The notes: a model not told the origin generated them from the sequence alone. Numbered from the stretch's first letter, positions 9,279 through 18,623 are shown. The stretch is DNA of 64,000 nt from JAPOUP01 sp965203605 (GCA_965203605.1 OZ241902.1:930001-994000); one strand, 5' to 3'. Made by a program: numbers and translations.

Positions 9279-9822
9279 GTCGTGACGGAATTTGCCGGTT
9301 TCGCCCGAAAACGCTTCATGGGAGGTTCGTACCATGCAAAGTCACCCTGCCGATAAGCGACCGGCATACTCAACACCCGCTTTGCGCCGTGAGGTCAAGT
9401 CCCGGCTTCTGGGCCGGATCCACCAATTTCCTTGCGCAGCTGTCGTGTTGGTCCTATGTTGAAGCCATGAGCGGTGAGCCGGATATCTATGACCTTGCCC
9501 GGCAGGTTGCCGTGTTGGAGGAACGCATGAATACGTCCTTTGAGCGGTTGAGAGCGGACATTGCCCAGCGCGACGTGGAAGCCGCGAAGCGCGAAACGCG
9601 TATGCTGCTGGTGATCGCCGGAATGCTGGGACTGGCAGTCGCGGTCATCGGGTTCCTGATCTGATTGGAACCATCGCTGATGCGTCCTTCTGGAGGACGC
9701 CCGCCATCTGGCCTCGCCATGCTTCGCCACACCAGTTCCAAACCGACTCGGATCGACCTTCCGCCGGAATGTGCGAATGGCGCCGGTGTTTGGATGTTGG
9801 GAAACATGCAGGGTCTGGATGG
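9279..9822 (+). repeat. Tandem module, copy 1 (~0.54 kb)
   Basis: First of three diverged direct copies. Shared landmarks in order: CGCTTCATG, GCAAAGTC, a CCCGCTTTGCGCCGTGA block, CGGCTTCTGGGCCG, a small gene, then TGATTGGAACCATCGC, a GCCGGAATGTG block and GGGAAACA-CAGGGTC. Copy 2 follows directly; copy 3 is split from its upstream part by an insertion sequence. Confidence 0.85.
9467..9664 (+). CDS. Small coiled-coil, single-TM protein (module copy 1)
   Basis: A 65-residue protein starting MSGEPDIYDLARQ. The middle is a charged heptad-like helix (ERMNTSFERLRADIAQRDVEA), followed by KRETRMLLVIAGMLG and a hydrophobic C-terminal segment LAVAVIGFLI that should span the membrane. It resembles short coiled-coil membrane proteins of unknown function; I cannot name a family. 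Two paralogues follow in the same orientation. The frame extends further upstream, but the ATG at 9467 matches the start shared by all copies. Confidence 0.7.
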   Translation: MSGEPDIYDLARQVAVLEERMNTSFERLRADIAQRDVEAAKRETRMLLVIAGMLGLAVAVIGFLI

Positions 9823-10330
9823 CTCCGTAGTTTCACCACCTGTTTTGCGCTGTGAGATCAAATCCTGGCTTCTGGGCCGATTACACCAATATCCCTTGCG
9901 CCGCCGACGCCTCGGCCCTATATCCATGCCATGAGCGGTGAGCCGGACATTTATGACCTTGCCCGGCAGGCTGCCGTGTCGCAGGAGCGAATGAACACGA
10001 TGCAGGCCGACCTTTCTGCCACTCTTGAGCGCTTCCGTGTGGATCTTGAGCGTTTCCGTGTGGACATGGCCCAGCGCGACGTGGAAGCCGCGAAGCGCGA
10101 AACGCGTATGCTGCTGGCGATCGCCGGAATGCTGGGCCTGGCAGTCGCGGTCATTGGGTTCCTGACCTGATTGGAACCATCGCTCATGCGTCTTTCAGGG
10201 GCCCGCCATCTGGCCTCGCCATGTTTCGCCACACCAGTCCCAAACCGTATCGGATCGGCCTTCCGGCGGAATGTGTGGAGGGCATCGTCGTTCGGATGTT
10301 GGGAAACACGCAGGGTCGGGATGGCCCGCG
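9823..10330 (+). repeat. Tandem module, copy 2 (~0.5 kb)
   Basis: Begins in the TTTTGCGCTGTGAGATCAAA block and contains the second small gene plus the same 3' block (TGATTGGAACCATCGC to GGGAAACACGCAGGGTC). It lacks the CGCTTCATG leader of copies 1 and 3. Confidence 0.85.
9931..10170 (+). CDS. Small coiled-coil, single-TM protein (module copy 2)
   Basis: A 79-residue paralogue of the protein at 9467-9664: same start (MSGEPDIYDLARQ) and C-terminus (KRETRMLLAIAGMLG plus a hydrophobic anchor). The coiled-coil is longer, with an internal duplication of the heptad LERFRVD. Length change within the coil while both ends are conserved suggests the ends are what matters, for example a cytoplasmic contact and a membrane anchor. 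Function unknown. Confidence 0.75.
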   Translation: MSGEPDIYDLARQAAVSQERMNTMQADLSATLERFRVDLERFRVDMAQRDVEAAKRETRMLLAIAGMLGLAVAVIGFLT

Positions 10331-10591
10331 GTTCCCGAGCGCGTCGGCGGTCGGTCCCGATCAACCGGTTCCAGATATGGTGCCATTTCGGAGTGCGGTC
10401 CGCGTTTGCCGAAGCCACTGGATGGATCGGTAAACACGGCCCTCTGCCATCAAGCAAAATGCGCTTGGCAAGTACCGTTCCCGCCAGTTCAACCGGAATC
10501 AACGTGGAAACTGTGATTTGATGCCGTTGTCGGCCCGGAGTTGCGGAATTCGTCGGTTTCGCTCGAAGGCGCTTCATGATAGGCTCGTAGC
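10331..10591. other. End of copy 2 and disrupted leader of copy 3
   Basis: No gene recognised. From about 10530 to 10591 the sequence is the leader of module copy 3 (GGTTTCGCTCGAAGGCGCTTCATG). It is cut at 10591 by the insertion sequence and resumes at 13039 with CTTGCAAAGTCGCCCTGCC. Confidence 0.7.
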
Positions 10592-13038
10592 TTCAGATGT
10601 CCTGACTTCGGGCTGATTTCCGTTGCCGTTCATGAGCCCGCCTCGCCGGTTCCGGCCGGTTTTCCGGGCAGTTCGTAGACCAGCCGCAGGCCGGTTCCGG
10701 GATAGACGGTCCGCGTCTCGTTGAGTTCCCGAAGCAGGCCGGCGACGGCATTGTCGGCGGCGTCGCAGGAGGAGCCGGGGATGCGCACCCGGAGAGTTCC
10801 GTTTTCGGGATCGGGTATGATGTCGGCGTCGGACCGGAACAGCGCCTTGAGGGGTCCGCGCGGGCGCTGTTTCCTGCCCTGCGCGGCGCCGACGGCGGTC
10901 ATCATGCGGGTTTCGGCGCGGTAGGCGATCATGCGGATGGCATCGAGCGGGGTTCTTTCCTTCGAGGGCAGGGCGTCGAGGGGCTCCCCGGGTTCGCCGG
11001 CGGCGACGTGCGTCGGCGTCTCCCGCCGCTTCCGCTTCAGCCCTTCGCGCGCGGCGTCCGCTGCCTCGCATTCGATTCTGAGCCGCTCGGCGCGCCCGAG
11101 GGCGCTGTCGGACGGCTCGCCGCGCCGCAGGTCGGCGATGCGGGCGCGCAGCGCGGCGACCGCCCGGGCCGCTTCGCGGATATCCCTGTCGAGGCTCCGC
11201 CAGAGGGGGTTGACGACCCGGGCTTCCGGGTCCTGTTCGGCCAGCCCGTGCACCGGCAGGCCGTCGAGGTTGAATTCCGTGCGCATGGCCTTGAGGAAGT
11301 TCTCCTGCGACCAGCGCGGGAACAGCGCTCCGGCGGCCTGTTCGACCGGCATGCGGAAGTCGGTCGTCACCAGGGGAATCTGGCGGCCGCTCCCGGGCAG
11401 GCGGCGGATCCGCCGGACTTCCGGGCCGTCCCTGAGCCGGATGCGCCTCCCGGCGGGACGGGCCCCGGTTCCGCGCGAGGCGGCGGGGCCGGTGACCGGC
11501 ACGGAGAACGGGCGGAACCCCTCCTCCGGCCAGGCCTCGCCCCTGAAATTCCTGTGCCACGTGATCACCGCGACCCCCTTCCCCGCGAGGCGGCGGAACA
11601 GGGCCGGGCTCCATCCCCCGCGGTCGAAGACCAGCGTCAGGGCCGGGTCGGCGTCCTCCCCCGTCGGATCCGGCGCGTCGGGCCCGGGGATGCCGAGCCG
11701 CTCCAGGGCCGGCATGATGTCATCCCCGAGGACCCCGGCCAGGGCCGGATCGAGGTCCTTGTGCATGCACAGCAGCGGGCGCCCGCCGAGCGCGTTGACC
11801 CAGTAGTCCGCCGCCGCCGGCAGGCAGGGCTTCCGCCGGGACACGAAATGTTTCGGCAGCCGCCCCCTGCGCCCCGCATGCACCTTGACGTGCCCGTCGA
11901 CCGAGAGCGTCGCTTCCGGGGTTTCCGCCAGCCAGTCCGAGGCCAGGGAATCCTGCCAGCTCCGGACCGCGTCCGCGTTGGCGGCCAGCAGCCTCACCCT
12001 GCGCCGCAGGGTCTTCGCCTCCGGGCAGCGGTCAAGGCCGGGAACGGCTCCGGCCTCCCCCGGAGCCAGGCTCCGCACCGCCCCGGCGCAGCGGATCCGG
12101 GCGGGAAAGAGAAAGGCGGGGAACAGAGGAATGACCGCCGTGCCGTAATATCCCCCGGGATCCGGCAGAAGGGCCTGCGGGCGTTTCAGCGGACCCTCGC
12201 GCGGAAGCGCGGGCAGCGCGGCGAGGACGCCGCCGCCGGCGACCGCCGGGAGCGGTTCCGGGAAATCCGGGACAGCTCCGGCCGATCCCCCCGCGGAAGC
12301 GGCGACCCGCCCGGCGCAGTCGCGCGCCCCGCGTCCCATCGGCGCTTCCCGGTCGCGGCCGTCGCGCTCGCCGCGCCCGATCATGCCTTCCCCCGCCTCC
12401 GGCCCGCCGGAGACGGCGCTGTCCGGCGCCTCCTCCTTTCCGGCGTCCGCCGGCCCCGTCCCGATGAGGCCCCCGCGGCGGCACTTGTTGACGGTGACGG
12501 CTTCCAGGCCCAGCCGACGGGCGGTCTCCGCCCCGCCCAGACCCTGCGCCAGCAGCCGGTCGGCACGCTTCCTGACCTCTTCCGTCATCACGCTCGGGCC
12601 GCGGCTCCGCGAAGAATGCCGCCTCGCCGCCCTCGCGGTAGCGGTTCACGCCCCGCTGCAGGGTCGACCGGCTGATGCCGAAGGCGGCCTCGACGTCACG
12701 GTGGCGGACGCCGTTCCCGGCCAGTTTCACCGCCCGCAGCAGCCGGGCTTCGCGGTCGCCCGTCTCATGGCTGTCATAGGGTTCGGGATTGGAGAAATGG
12801 AAGGTTCTGCCCTCACCGTCGTCGGCGAAGGGGAAGCAGCTGCGGCCGACGGGAACGGCATCGGGAGGGGACATCGGCAGTGTGGGCATGGCACAGGAAT
12901 CCATAATCCGGGTTCAGTGAAAAACAGCTGAAACTCACGGACATATCCAGCCCTGAATTGCGGAAAAACCGTTGATTTACTGAGAGATCAACAGGCCGGA
13001 ATGGCCGGAGTCAGATCGATGAGGTCAGGACATCTGAA
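10592..13038. mobile_element. GC-rich insertion sequence, 2.4 kb, inside module copy 3
   Basis: Bounded by perfect 15-bp terminal inverted repeats, TTCAGATGTCCTGAC at 10592-10606 and its complement at 13024-13038. It is much more GC-rich than its surroundings and carries one broken transposase gene on the minus strand. Comparing flanks with module copy 1 shows what it cut: the leader ...CTCGTAG and TTGCAAAG... rejoin with the right spacing when it is removed. Target duplication is at most 1-2 bases and cannot be fixed. Confidence 0.85.
10630..12904 (-). pseudogene. Transposase (DDE type), split by a frameshift
   Basis: The N-terminal part (from ATG 12904) has a helix-turn-helix: LLRAVKLAGNGVRHRDVEAA, FGISRSTLQRGVNRYREGG. 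After EAAFF near 12619 the protein continues one frame over (RSRGPSVMTEEVRKRADRLL) and runs on for about 650 residues to 10630. DDE-like landmarks: LSVDGHVKVH (D), LTLVFDRGGWSP (D), FPRWSQENFLKAM (E within a W-x2-E-N-x2-K pattern). I cannot assign the IS family with certainty. The single frameshift could be a mutation or a programmed event; no clear slippery heptamer is visible. Confidence 0.8.
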
Positions 13039-13545
13039 CTTGCAAAGTCGCCCTGCCCATAAGCGACATTCATACTCACCACCCGCTTTGCGCCGTGATG
13101 TCAAATCCCGGCTTCTGGGCCGATCTTACCAATTTCCCTTGCGCTGCCGCCGCGTCGGACCTATGTCTATGCCATGAGCGATGCGCCGGATGTCAATGAC
13201 CTAGCCCGGCAGGTCGCCGGTCGGATGAGCGAATGAACACGATGCAGGCCGACCTTTCGGCCACTCTTGAGCGCTTCCGTGTGGACATGGCCACGCGCGA
13301 CGTGGAAGCCGCGAAACGCGAAACGCGTATGCTGCTGGCGATCGCCGGAATGCTGGGTCTGGCAGTTGCGGTCGTCGGGTTCCTGATCTGATTGGAACCA
13401 TCGCTTATGCGTCCTCTTGGAGGATGCTCGTCCATCTGGCTTCGTGACATCAGTCCCAAACCGAATTGAATCGGCCTTCCGGCGGAATGCACGGAGGTTG
13501 TCGGTGTTTGGATGTCGGGAAACATACAGGGTCTGGATGACCCAG
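13039..13545 (+). repeat. Tandem module, copy 3 (main part)
   Basis: Continues the leader at about 10530-10591 after the insertion sequence. It has the GCAAAGTCGCCCTGCCCATAAG, CCCGCTTTGCGCCGTGATG and CGGCTTCTGGGCCG blocks, a broken copy of the small gene, and the 3' block (TGATTGGAACCATCGC to GGGAAACATACAGGGTC). Confidence 0.85.
13174..13391 (+). pseudogene. Small coiled-coil, single-TM protein (module copy 3), frameshifted
   Basis: ATG 13174 opens as MSDAPDVNDLARQVAG but hits a stop after 20 codons. Alignment with copy 2 shows one base missing between GCCGG and GAGCGA. The rest of the protein (MNTMQADLSATLERFRVDMA, then KRETRMLLAIAGMLG and the hydrophobic end) is intact in the next frame and could be made from ATG 13233. 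Its coil has one LERFRVD heptad instead of two. Confidence 0.75.
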
Positions 13546-13876
13546 CAGGTCCTGATCGACAGAATCCAGATATGATGCCCGTTCCGGGTGCGACTTGCGC
13601 TTGCTCAGTTAGCTACATGCTTCGTTTCTGGGGGAGGTCAAGACTGGCCATATCGCCAACAGCAACGGGGAAGCGTCGGGCGAAGGATGCTGATTGCTTC
13701 ACTGGTCTCATTGTCAATCAAGTGTTCCGGGCTTGATGTGCGCAGTAGTCTTCGGGAAGGTCATTTATGGAGACCGGGGCGGTGAGGCAGAATGAACGCC
13801 ATTCCTCCCGTCGCCAATGGAATCCGCTGGCCCGACACGGTAGTGTGCGACATGGGCCAGAAACAGCGTCGGTGTT
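13546..13876. other. Intergenic stretch before xylB
   Basis: About 330 bases with no recognisable gene. No clear promoter or hairpin is visible. Confidence 0.4.
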
Positions 13877-15352
13877 ATGTTTATCGGAATTGATCTCGGA
13901 ACTTCCAGCCTCAAGGCACTCATGATCGACGGCGATCAGAATATCGTTGCAGAGGCTTCGGCACCTTTGGATGTATCGCGACCAAGTGCGGGGTGGTCAG
14001 AACAGAATCCGCATGACTGGATAGCTGCGGCTGAAGCCGTTCTTGATAGGCTTGCCACATCGGAGGACTTGGGTCAGGTCGTTGGAATTGGACTGTCAGG
14101 TCAGATGCATGGGGCAACTCTGCTCGACGCATCTCATAATGTGTTGCGTCCCTGCATCCTTTGGAACGATACGCGCTCACATGAAGAGGCGGCAAAGCTA
14201 GATGCCGACCCCGTCTGGCGCAGAACAACCGGGAACATTGTCTTTCCAGGCTTTACGGCCCCCAAACTGGTCTGGATCAAGAGATTCGAACCGGAAATAT
14301 TCTCTAGGATCAGCAAGGTGCTGTTGCCAAAGGACTTCCTGAGATTCTGGCTTACGGGTGAATTCGTCACCGATATGTCTGACGCTTCCGGGACGTCTTG
14401 GTTGGAAATCGCCCGTCGGAACTGGTCTGACGATCTCTTGGCCTGCACTGACCTTGGTCGCGCACATATGCCGAGACTCGTTGAAGGTCTCGAGGTTTCC
14501 GGGGAACTAAGGTCGTCCGTCGCGGGCCGATGGGGGTTTCGTCAACGGGTATCCATAGCTGGAGGAGGTGGGGACAACGCGGCGTCAGCCATGGCGGCCG
14601 GTGTGACTCGGGAGGGGCAGGCATTAGTGTCGCTGGGCACTTCGGGAGTTCTATTCGCGGCGAATGACAGCTATCGACCTGACCCAGAGTCGGCGGTGCA
14701 TACGTTCTGTCATGCGATTCCAGATACTTGGCATCAGATGGGTGTTGTCCTGTCCGCAACTGACTCGCTTAACTGGTTCGCACGGCTGATCGGAGAGGAT
14801 GCAGTTACCCTGACCTCTGATCTCGGTGCCCTGCGACCTCCGGGAAGGACCACGTTCCTGCCGTATCTTGGCGGTGAGCGGACCCCACTGAACGATCCGA
14901 CAGTACGTGGTGCTTTCCTTGGCCTCGAACATGCCACGGATCGAGTGGCGGCAACCCGGGCTGTTCTGGAGGGAGTGAGTTTCGCGATCCGCGACTGCCG
15001 CGATTCCTTGGCAGCGACAGGAACGACCATTGACTCGCTGCAGGCTCTGGGTGGTGGTTCCCGTTCCGACTATTGGCTTCAGGTCGTTGCGACAGCCCTG
15101 AACATCTCAATTGACCGTCCTTCAGCAGCTGATCTCGGAGGCGCATTCGGTGCCGCCCGGCTTGCAATGATGGCTGTGATCGCCGGAGGAGCAAGTCTCG
15201 CTTCGGTGCCAAGGATCGATCGGTCGATAGATCCGGATTCTTCGTTGATCCCGGAATTTGACGAAGGCTTTGATAGATACAAGGCAGCGCAATTGGCAGT
15301 GCGCAGTGGATGGGACGAGACCCGCCAGTTCACTGTTCTGCCAAGGCAATAG
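13877..15352 (+). CDS. xylB: Xylulokinase
   Basis: A 491-residue FGGY-family sugar kinase of normal length. The N-terminal phosphate-binding loop is FIGIDLGTSSLKA; GLSGQMHGATLLD and ILWNDTRS are typical of xylulokinase, as are DASGTSWL and the C-terminal ATP-site LGGGSRSDYWLQ. It phosphorylates D-xylulose with ATP to feed the pentose phosphate pathway. No xylose isomerase lies beside it; the D-lyxose isomerase-like gene at 6660 could supply xylulose. Downstream is an IS30-type remnant. Confidence 0.9.
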   Translation: MFIGIDLGTSSLKALMIDGDQNIVAEASAPLDVSRPSAGWSEQNPHDWIAAAEAVLDRLATSEDLGQVVGIGLSGQMHGATLLDASHNVLRPCILWNDTRSHEEAAKLDADPVWRRTTGNIVFPGFTAPKLVWIKRFEPEIFSRISKVLLPKDFLRFWLTGEFVTDMSDASGTSWLEIARRNWSDDLLACTDLGRAHMPRLVEGLEVSGELRSSVAGRWGFRQRVSIAGGGGDNAASAMAAGVTREGQALVSLGTSGVLFAANDSYRPDPESAVHTFCHAIPDTWHQMGVVLSATDSLNWFARLIGEDAVTLTSDLGALRPPGRTTFLPYLGGERTPLNDPTVRGAFLGLEHATDRVAATRAVLEGVSFAIRDCRDSLAATGTTIDSLQALGGGSRSDYWLQVVATALNISIDRPSAADLGGAFGAARLAMMAVIAGGASLASVPRIDRSIDPDSSLIPEFDEGFDRYKAAQLAVRSGWDETRQFTVLPRQ

Positions 15353-15513
15353 CAAGTTCTTCGGGATGCGTTTCACACCCACTTCCCTTTCAGGCCCCAT
15401 TCCAGTCCGAAGTGCAACACCGGTGGCGGTGGTGGGCGGTTCTGCTGCCGCATGATGTTGCGGATCGGCCAGCAGGCGGCGACAGTCCCCTTGTTGAGAA
15501 TGGGGAGACTGCC

Positions 15514-15711
15514 ATGCCCGAGGGCTACCGCCACCTGACCCATGAAGACAGATGCCAGATTCACGCGCTGAAGGGAAGCGGGCTTTCCGACGGGGCGATC
15601 GCCCTCCAGCTGGGCCGCGTCCGTCCGGGCTGCGCCCTCCCTGCGCCCGGACGGACGCGACCCGCCCGGCGCCCCGGCGGAGGCGTTGCGCTGCCCGGAG
15701 AATGCGGATAG
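15514..15711 (+). pseudogene. IS30-family transposase, N-terminal stub
   Basis: The first ~35 residues read MPEGYRHLTHEDRCQIHALK followed by GSGLSDGAIALQLGR, the helix-turn-helix that opens IS30 transposases. After LGR the frame enters an inverted repeat (CGTCCGTCCGGGC / GCCCGGACGGACG) and becomes low-complexity; no DDE domain remains. Confidence 0.75.
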
Positions 15712-15787
15712 TCTCCTTCCGGACGGGACTCCAGCCGTTCCGGAGCCGGATCCGCCGGTGTCCGGGGGCCGCGGACCCCGCCCTTCG

Positions 15788-15830
15788 GCCATTCCCGCAG
15801 CGAGGGCTACGCCCTCGCTGCGGGAATGGC
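15788..15830. repeat. Perfect 20-bp palindrome with 3-base loop
   Basis: GCCATTCCCGCAGCGAGGGC, then TAC, then the exact reverse complement, directly abutting the right end of the IS30-type remnant. Strong hairpin in DNA or RNA on either strand; no T-tract. Confidence 0.9.
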
Positions 15831-15920
15831 CCGGTGTTGCACTTCGGACTGGAAGTGTGGGAAGAAGGGGCGGCCGCCAGGCGCATCGGCGGCGCCCGCA
15901 AGCACTCAAGGGAGCTCAAC

Positions 15921-16439
15921 ATGACCGCGAGCAAGCCGCGCGTCGGTACGCCAGTCGAGAAACTCAGTTTTCCGGTCGTCGATGGAGAGGGATCGATCTC
16001 GATCGGCTGGCCCAAGGAACGCTGGACGATGCTGTTCGTCTATCGTGGCCGTCACTGCCCGCGATGCAAGCGTTTCCTGAACAAGTTGAACGACGCGTTG
16101 CCCGAGTGGACAGCTGCCATGGATGTCGTGGCGGTCTCGGCCGACAGCAAGGAAAGGGCATTGGCGGACAAGGCGGAGTTCGGCTGGGACTTCGACCTTT
16201 GCTACGGGTTGACGGAAGGGCAAATGCGGTCGCTCGCTCTCTATGTCTCCGAACCGCTCTCCGAAGCGGAGGCAACGGGTTTGTTTGCGGAACCCGGCGC
16301 ATTTGCAATTCGTCCCGACGGAACGCTGATGCTCGTCGACATTTCCAACGGGCCCGCGGCGCGTCCTGACTTGGAAGAGCTTCTGGACGGCATGAAATTC
16401 AACATCAAGAATGATCGTCCGGTAAGGGGAACCGCCTGA
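15921..16439 (+). CDS. Redoxin / peroxiredoxin-like protein
   Basis: A 172-residue thioredoxin-fold protein with a CPRC redox motif (RGRHCPRCKRFLNKLN) at about residues 45-55 and the AhpC/TSA-like layout (GWPKERWTMLFVYRG, VVAVSADSKERA). The CxxC in place of a lone peroxidatic cysteine fits the thioredoxin-like redoxins often labelled AhpC/TSA family. It probably reduces a peroxide or disulfide in the cytoplasm, as no signal peptide is seen. ATG 15921 has GGGAG 6 bases ahead. It starts 66 bases after the IS30-type remnant, so its promoter region may have been altered. Confidence 0.8.
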   Translation: MTASKPRVGTPVEKLSFPVVDGEGSISIGWPKERWTMLFVYRGRHCPRCKRFLNKLNDALPEWTAAMDVVAVSADSKERALADKAEFGWDFDLCYGLTEGQMRSLALYVSEPLSEAEATGLFAEPGAFAIRPDGTLMLVDISNGPAARPDLEELLDGMKFNIKNDRPVRGTA

Positions 16440-16575
16440 CGGCGTCTGCGGGAAAATGCGGTTGCGCTCAGGCGCAAGTGCGGGTGGTGGAGCGACGCAC
16501 GGTGGCCATGGCGCGGCTGAAATCAACCGGAGCGATGCATCAGGTCACTTCAGCAAGCGGAGGCGAACGAGGCAA

Positions 16576-18426
16576 ATGCCCAGAGTCTACGAGCGCATCA
16601 CACGGTTTTTCATGAATGCGGTCAATCCCTACCAATTGTCCACCGCCCCGCCCGACGACAGAGTCTGGCCCTATCTGAAGTCTCACCTGTGGCCGCTGCG
16701 CAGGATCATCGCCGCAAGCGTCATCGTGACGGCTGTGGCCGCAAGTGTTGAGGTCTGGTTGATCCAGTATGCCGGGCAAGTCATTGACATCCTCGCGTCA
16801 AGTTCGCCTCGACAGCTCTGGGAGGCGCAAGGTGCCGGGCTGCTGGCGGCGGCGCTGGTTGTGCTCCTGTTTCGTCCGCTTGCGCAATTCTTGCGTCTTG
16901 CCGTCAACGACATATCCCTTCAATGCAATGCAGCGACCCTGGTGCGTTGGCGCGCCTATGACCACCTGATCCGGCAGTCGGTTGGCTGGTTCCAGGAAGA
17001 CCTGGCTGGAAGGACATCCGGTCGTCTTGTGGACATAGGGAACCACGTCGCGGATTCGATGCATAGTGCCCTGAATGCCGTGACGTTCGGTATTGTCTAC
17101 ATGGTCGGGGTGATCGTTCTGATGGCTGGCGTCGAGGTCTGGCTGACAGTTCCCTTGTTGGTCTGGCTCGGCCTTTATGTCGGGGTGCTGATCTGGATCA
17201 TCCCTCGAATGGTCGTTGCTCAGCAGAACTTTCAGTCCGCGAAGTCTGCCCTGATCGGATCGGTGGTCGACAGCTTCTCAAATTTCGACACCCTGAAACT
17301 CTTTGCGCCGAGGGATCAGATCGCCTTGGAGCAGCGCATTCGTCTGGAAGCAACAAGGCAGGCCCTCTTCAGGACCCGCCAGATCGGCGTGAGCCTGCGC
17401 ACGACGCTTGTGATGCTGGAGGCCGTTGTCATGGTCGGCTTCATCGGATACGGCATCTTGCTTTGGTCCGCCGAGGCGGCCACGATCGGCCTTGTGTCTT
17501 CCGCGATCGCGCTGTCGCTCCGCATAACCACCATGGCCGACTGGATCCTCGATTCCGTCTGGTGGGTCTTCCTGCGGATTGGATCCTTGCGAGAGGCCCT
17601 GACGACCATCGGCCAACCCATCGCGATTCCTCAATCGCCAGATGCGCCCGATCTGATTGTCAGCGAAGGTGCCATCGAGATCGAAGACCTGCACCACCAC
17701 TACGGGTCGGGACGCGGCGGTCTTGGCGGCGTGTCGCTTTCCATCCGACCGGGCGAAAAGATCGGGCTTGTCGGCCGTTCAGGCGCGGGCAAATCCACAT
17801 TGGTCAACCTGATATTGAGGTTCTTCGAGGCGGAAAGAGGAATGATCACCATCGACGGCCAGGACATCCGGCATGTGGATCAGGACAGTCTCCGGGCGGC
17901 CATTGGAATGGTGGCGCAGCAGGCGGCCCTCCTGAACCGCTCGGTGAGGGACAACATTCTGCTCGGCCGCGCGGATGTCAGCGAGGAGCAACTGCTGGCA
18001 GCGACGTCCGAGGCGCGTGCGCAATCCTTCATCAAGGGGCTTTGCGACGGCAGGGGGCGGTCTGGATATGACGCGCATGTAGGGGAACGCGGGGTGAAGC
18101 TGTCAGGAGGGCAACGGCAACGGGTTGCCTTGGCCAGGGTCATCCTGAAAGATGCCCCGATCCTGATTCTTGACGAGGCGACCAGTGCGCTCGACAGCGA
18201 GATCGAGGCAGAAATTCAGCAGTCCCTGATCGGCGTCATGCAGGATAAGACCGTGATCGCCATCGCCCATAGATTGTCGACGATCGCCCGAATGGATCGG
18301 ATCATCGTGCTGGACCGAGGCAAGATCGTGGAACAAGGCACGCATGAAGAACTGACGAAGACGTCCGGCCTCTATTCCATCTTCTGGAGCCGCCAGTCCG
18401 ACGGCTTCATCAATACGAAAGAGTAG
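16576..18426 (+). CDS. ABC exporter, fused permease and ATPase
   Basis: A 616-residue half-transporter. The N-terminal ~330 residues hold about six membrane helices (IIAASVIVTAVAASVEVWLI, LLAAALVVLLF, IVYMVGVIVLMAG and others). The C-terminal ATPase has Walker A GRSGAGKST, signature LSGGQRQRVALAR and Walker B ILILDEATSALDSE, then an H-loop (IAIAHRLST). It would work as a dimer exporting a lipid, drug or peptide; the substrate is unknown. ATG 16576 is preferred over longer upstream starts because the upstream part is charged and unlike the family. Confidence 0.85.
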   Translation: MPRVYERITRFFMNAVNPYQLSTAPPDDRVWPYLKSHLWPLRRIIAASVIVTAVAASVEVWLIQYAGQVIDILASSSPRQLWEAQGAGLLAAALVVLLFRPLAQFLRLAVNDISLQCNAATLVRWRAYDHLIRQSVGWFQEDLAGRTSGRLVDIGNHVADSMHSALNAVTFGIVYMVGVIVLMAGVEVWLTVPLLVWLGLYVGVLIWIIPRMVVAQQNFQSAKSALIGSVVDSFSNFDTLKLFAPRDQIALEQRIRLEATRQALFRTRQIGVSLRTTLVMLEAVVMVGFIGYGILLWSAEAATIGLVSSAIALSLRITTMADWILDSVWWVFLRIGSLREALTTIGQPIAIPQSPDAPDLIVSEGAIEIEDLHHHYGSGRGGLGGVSLSIRPGEKIGLVGRSGAGKSTLVNLILRFFEAERGMITIDGQDIRHVDQDSLRAAIGMVAQQAALLNRSVRDNILLGRADVSEEQLLAATSEARAQSFIKGLCDGRGRSGYDAHVGERGVKLSGGQRQRVALARVILKDAPILILDEATSALDSEIEAEIQQSLIGVMQDKTVIAIAHRLSTIARMDRIIVLDRGKIVEQGTHEELTKTSGLYSIFWSRQSDGFINTKE

Positions 18427-18623
18427 TATCCGCAGGTCGCGCCATTGTCGGCAATGCGGACGCTGCTTGCTTGCGCGTTCTAACATGCCAAGACGCGACT
18501 GGACGCGTCCATGGGGCGGCAATGACCAGTCGTTTGCCGAACCTTCCTTGCTGCGCGCGCTGGTTGGCAGGGTGAGCTTCTTCGAGAACTTTGCAGCCGA
18601 TGGTGAACAATGCGGCTTTCCAG

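Larger units (their letters stand above)
15400..15854. mobile_element. Short IS30-type remnant, MITE-like, 455 bp
   Basis: Perfect 24-bp inverted repeats at 15400-15423 and 15831-15854 (outer bases TTCCAGTCCGAAGTGCAACA) enclose the first ~35 codons of an IS30-family transposase. The rest of the transposase is replaced by GC-rich palindromic sequence. It is too short to move itself but keeps both ends, so it could be mobilised in trans. The same 24-bp end occurs alone at 34033-34056. Confidence 0.8.

Noticed and set aside
12032..12675. Long plus-strand frames across the GC-rich IS (e.g. 11008-12675, 555 codons)
   Set aside because: They are antisense shadows of the transposase; extreme arginine/proline/glycine content and no family resemblance.
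9279..13545. Reading the repeated modules as a CRISPR array
   Set aside because: Units are ~500 bp, diverged and contain genes; there are no short direct repeats with spacers.
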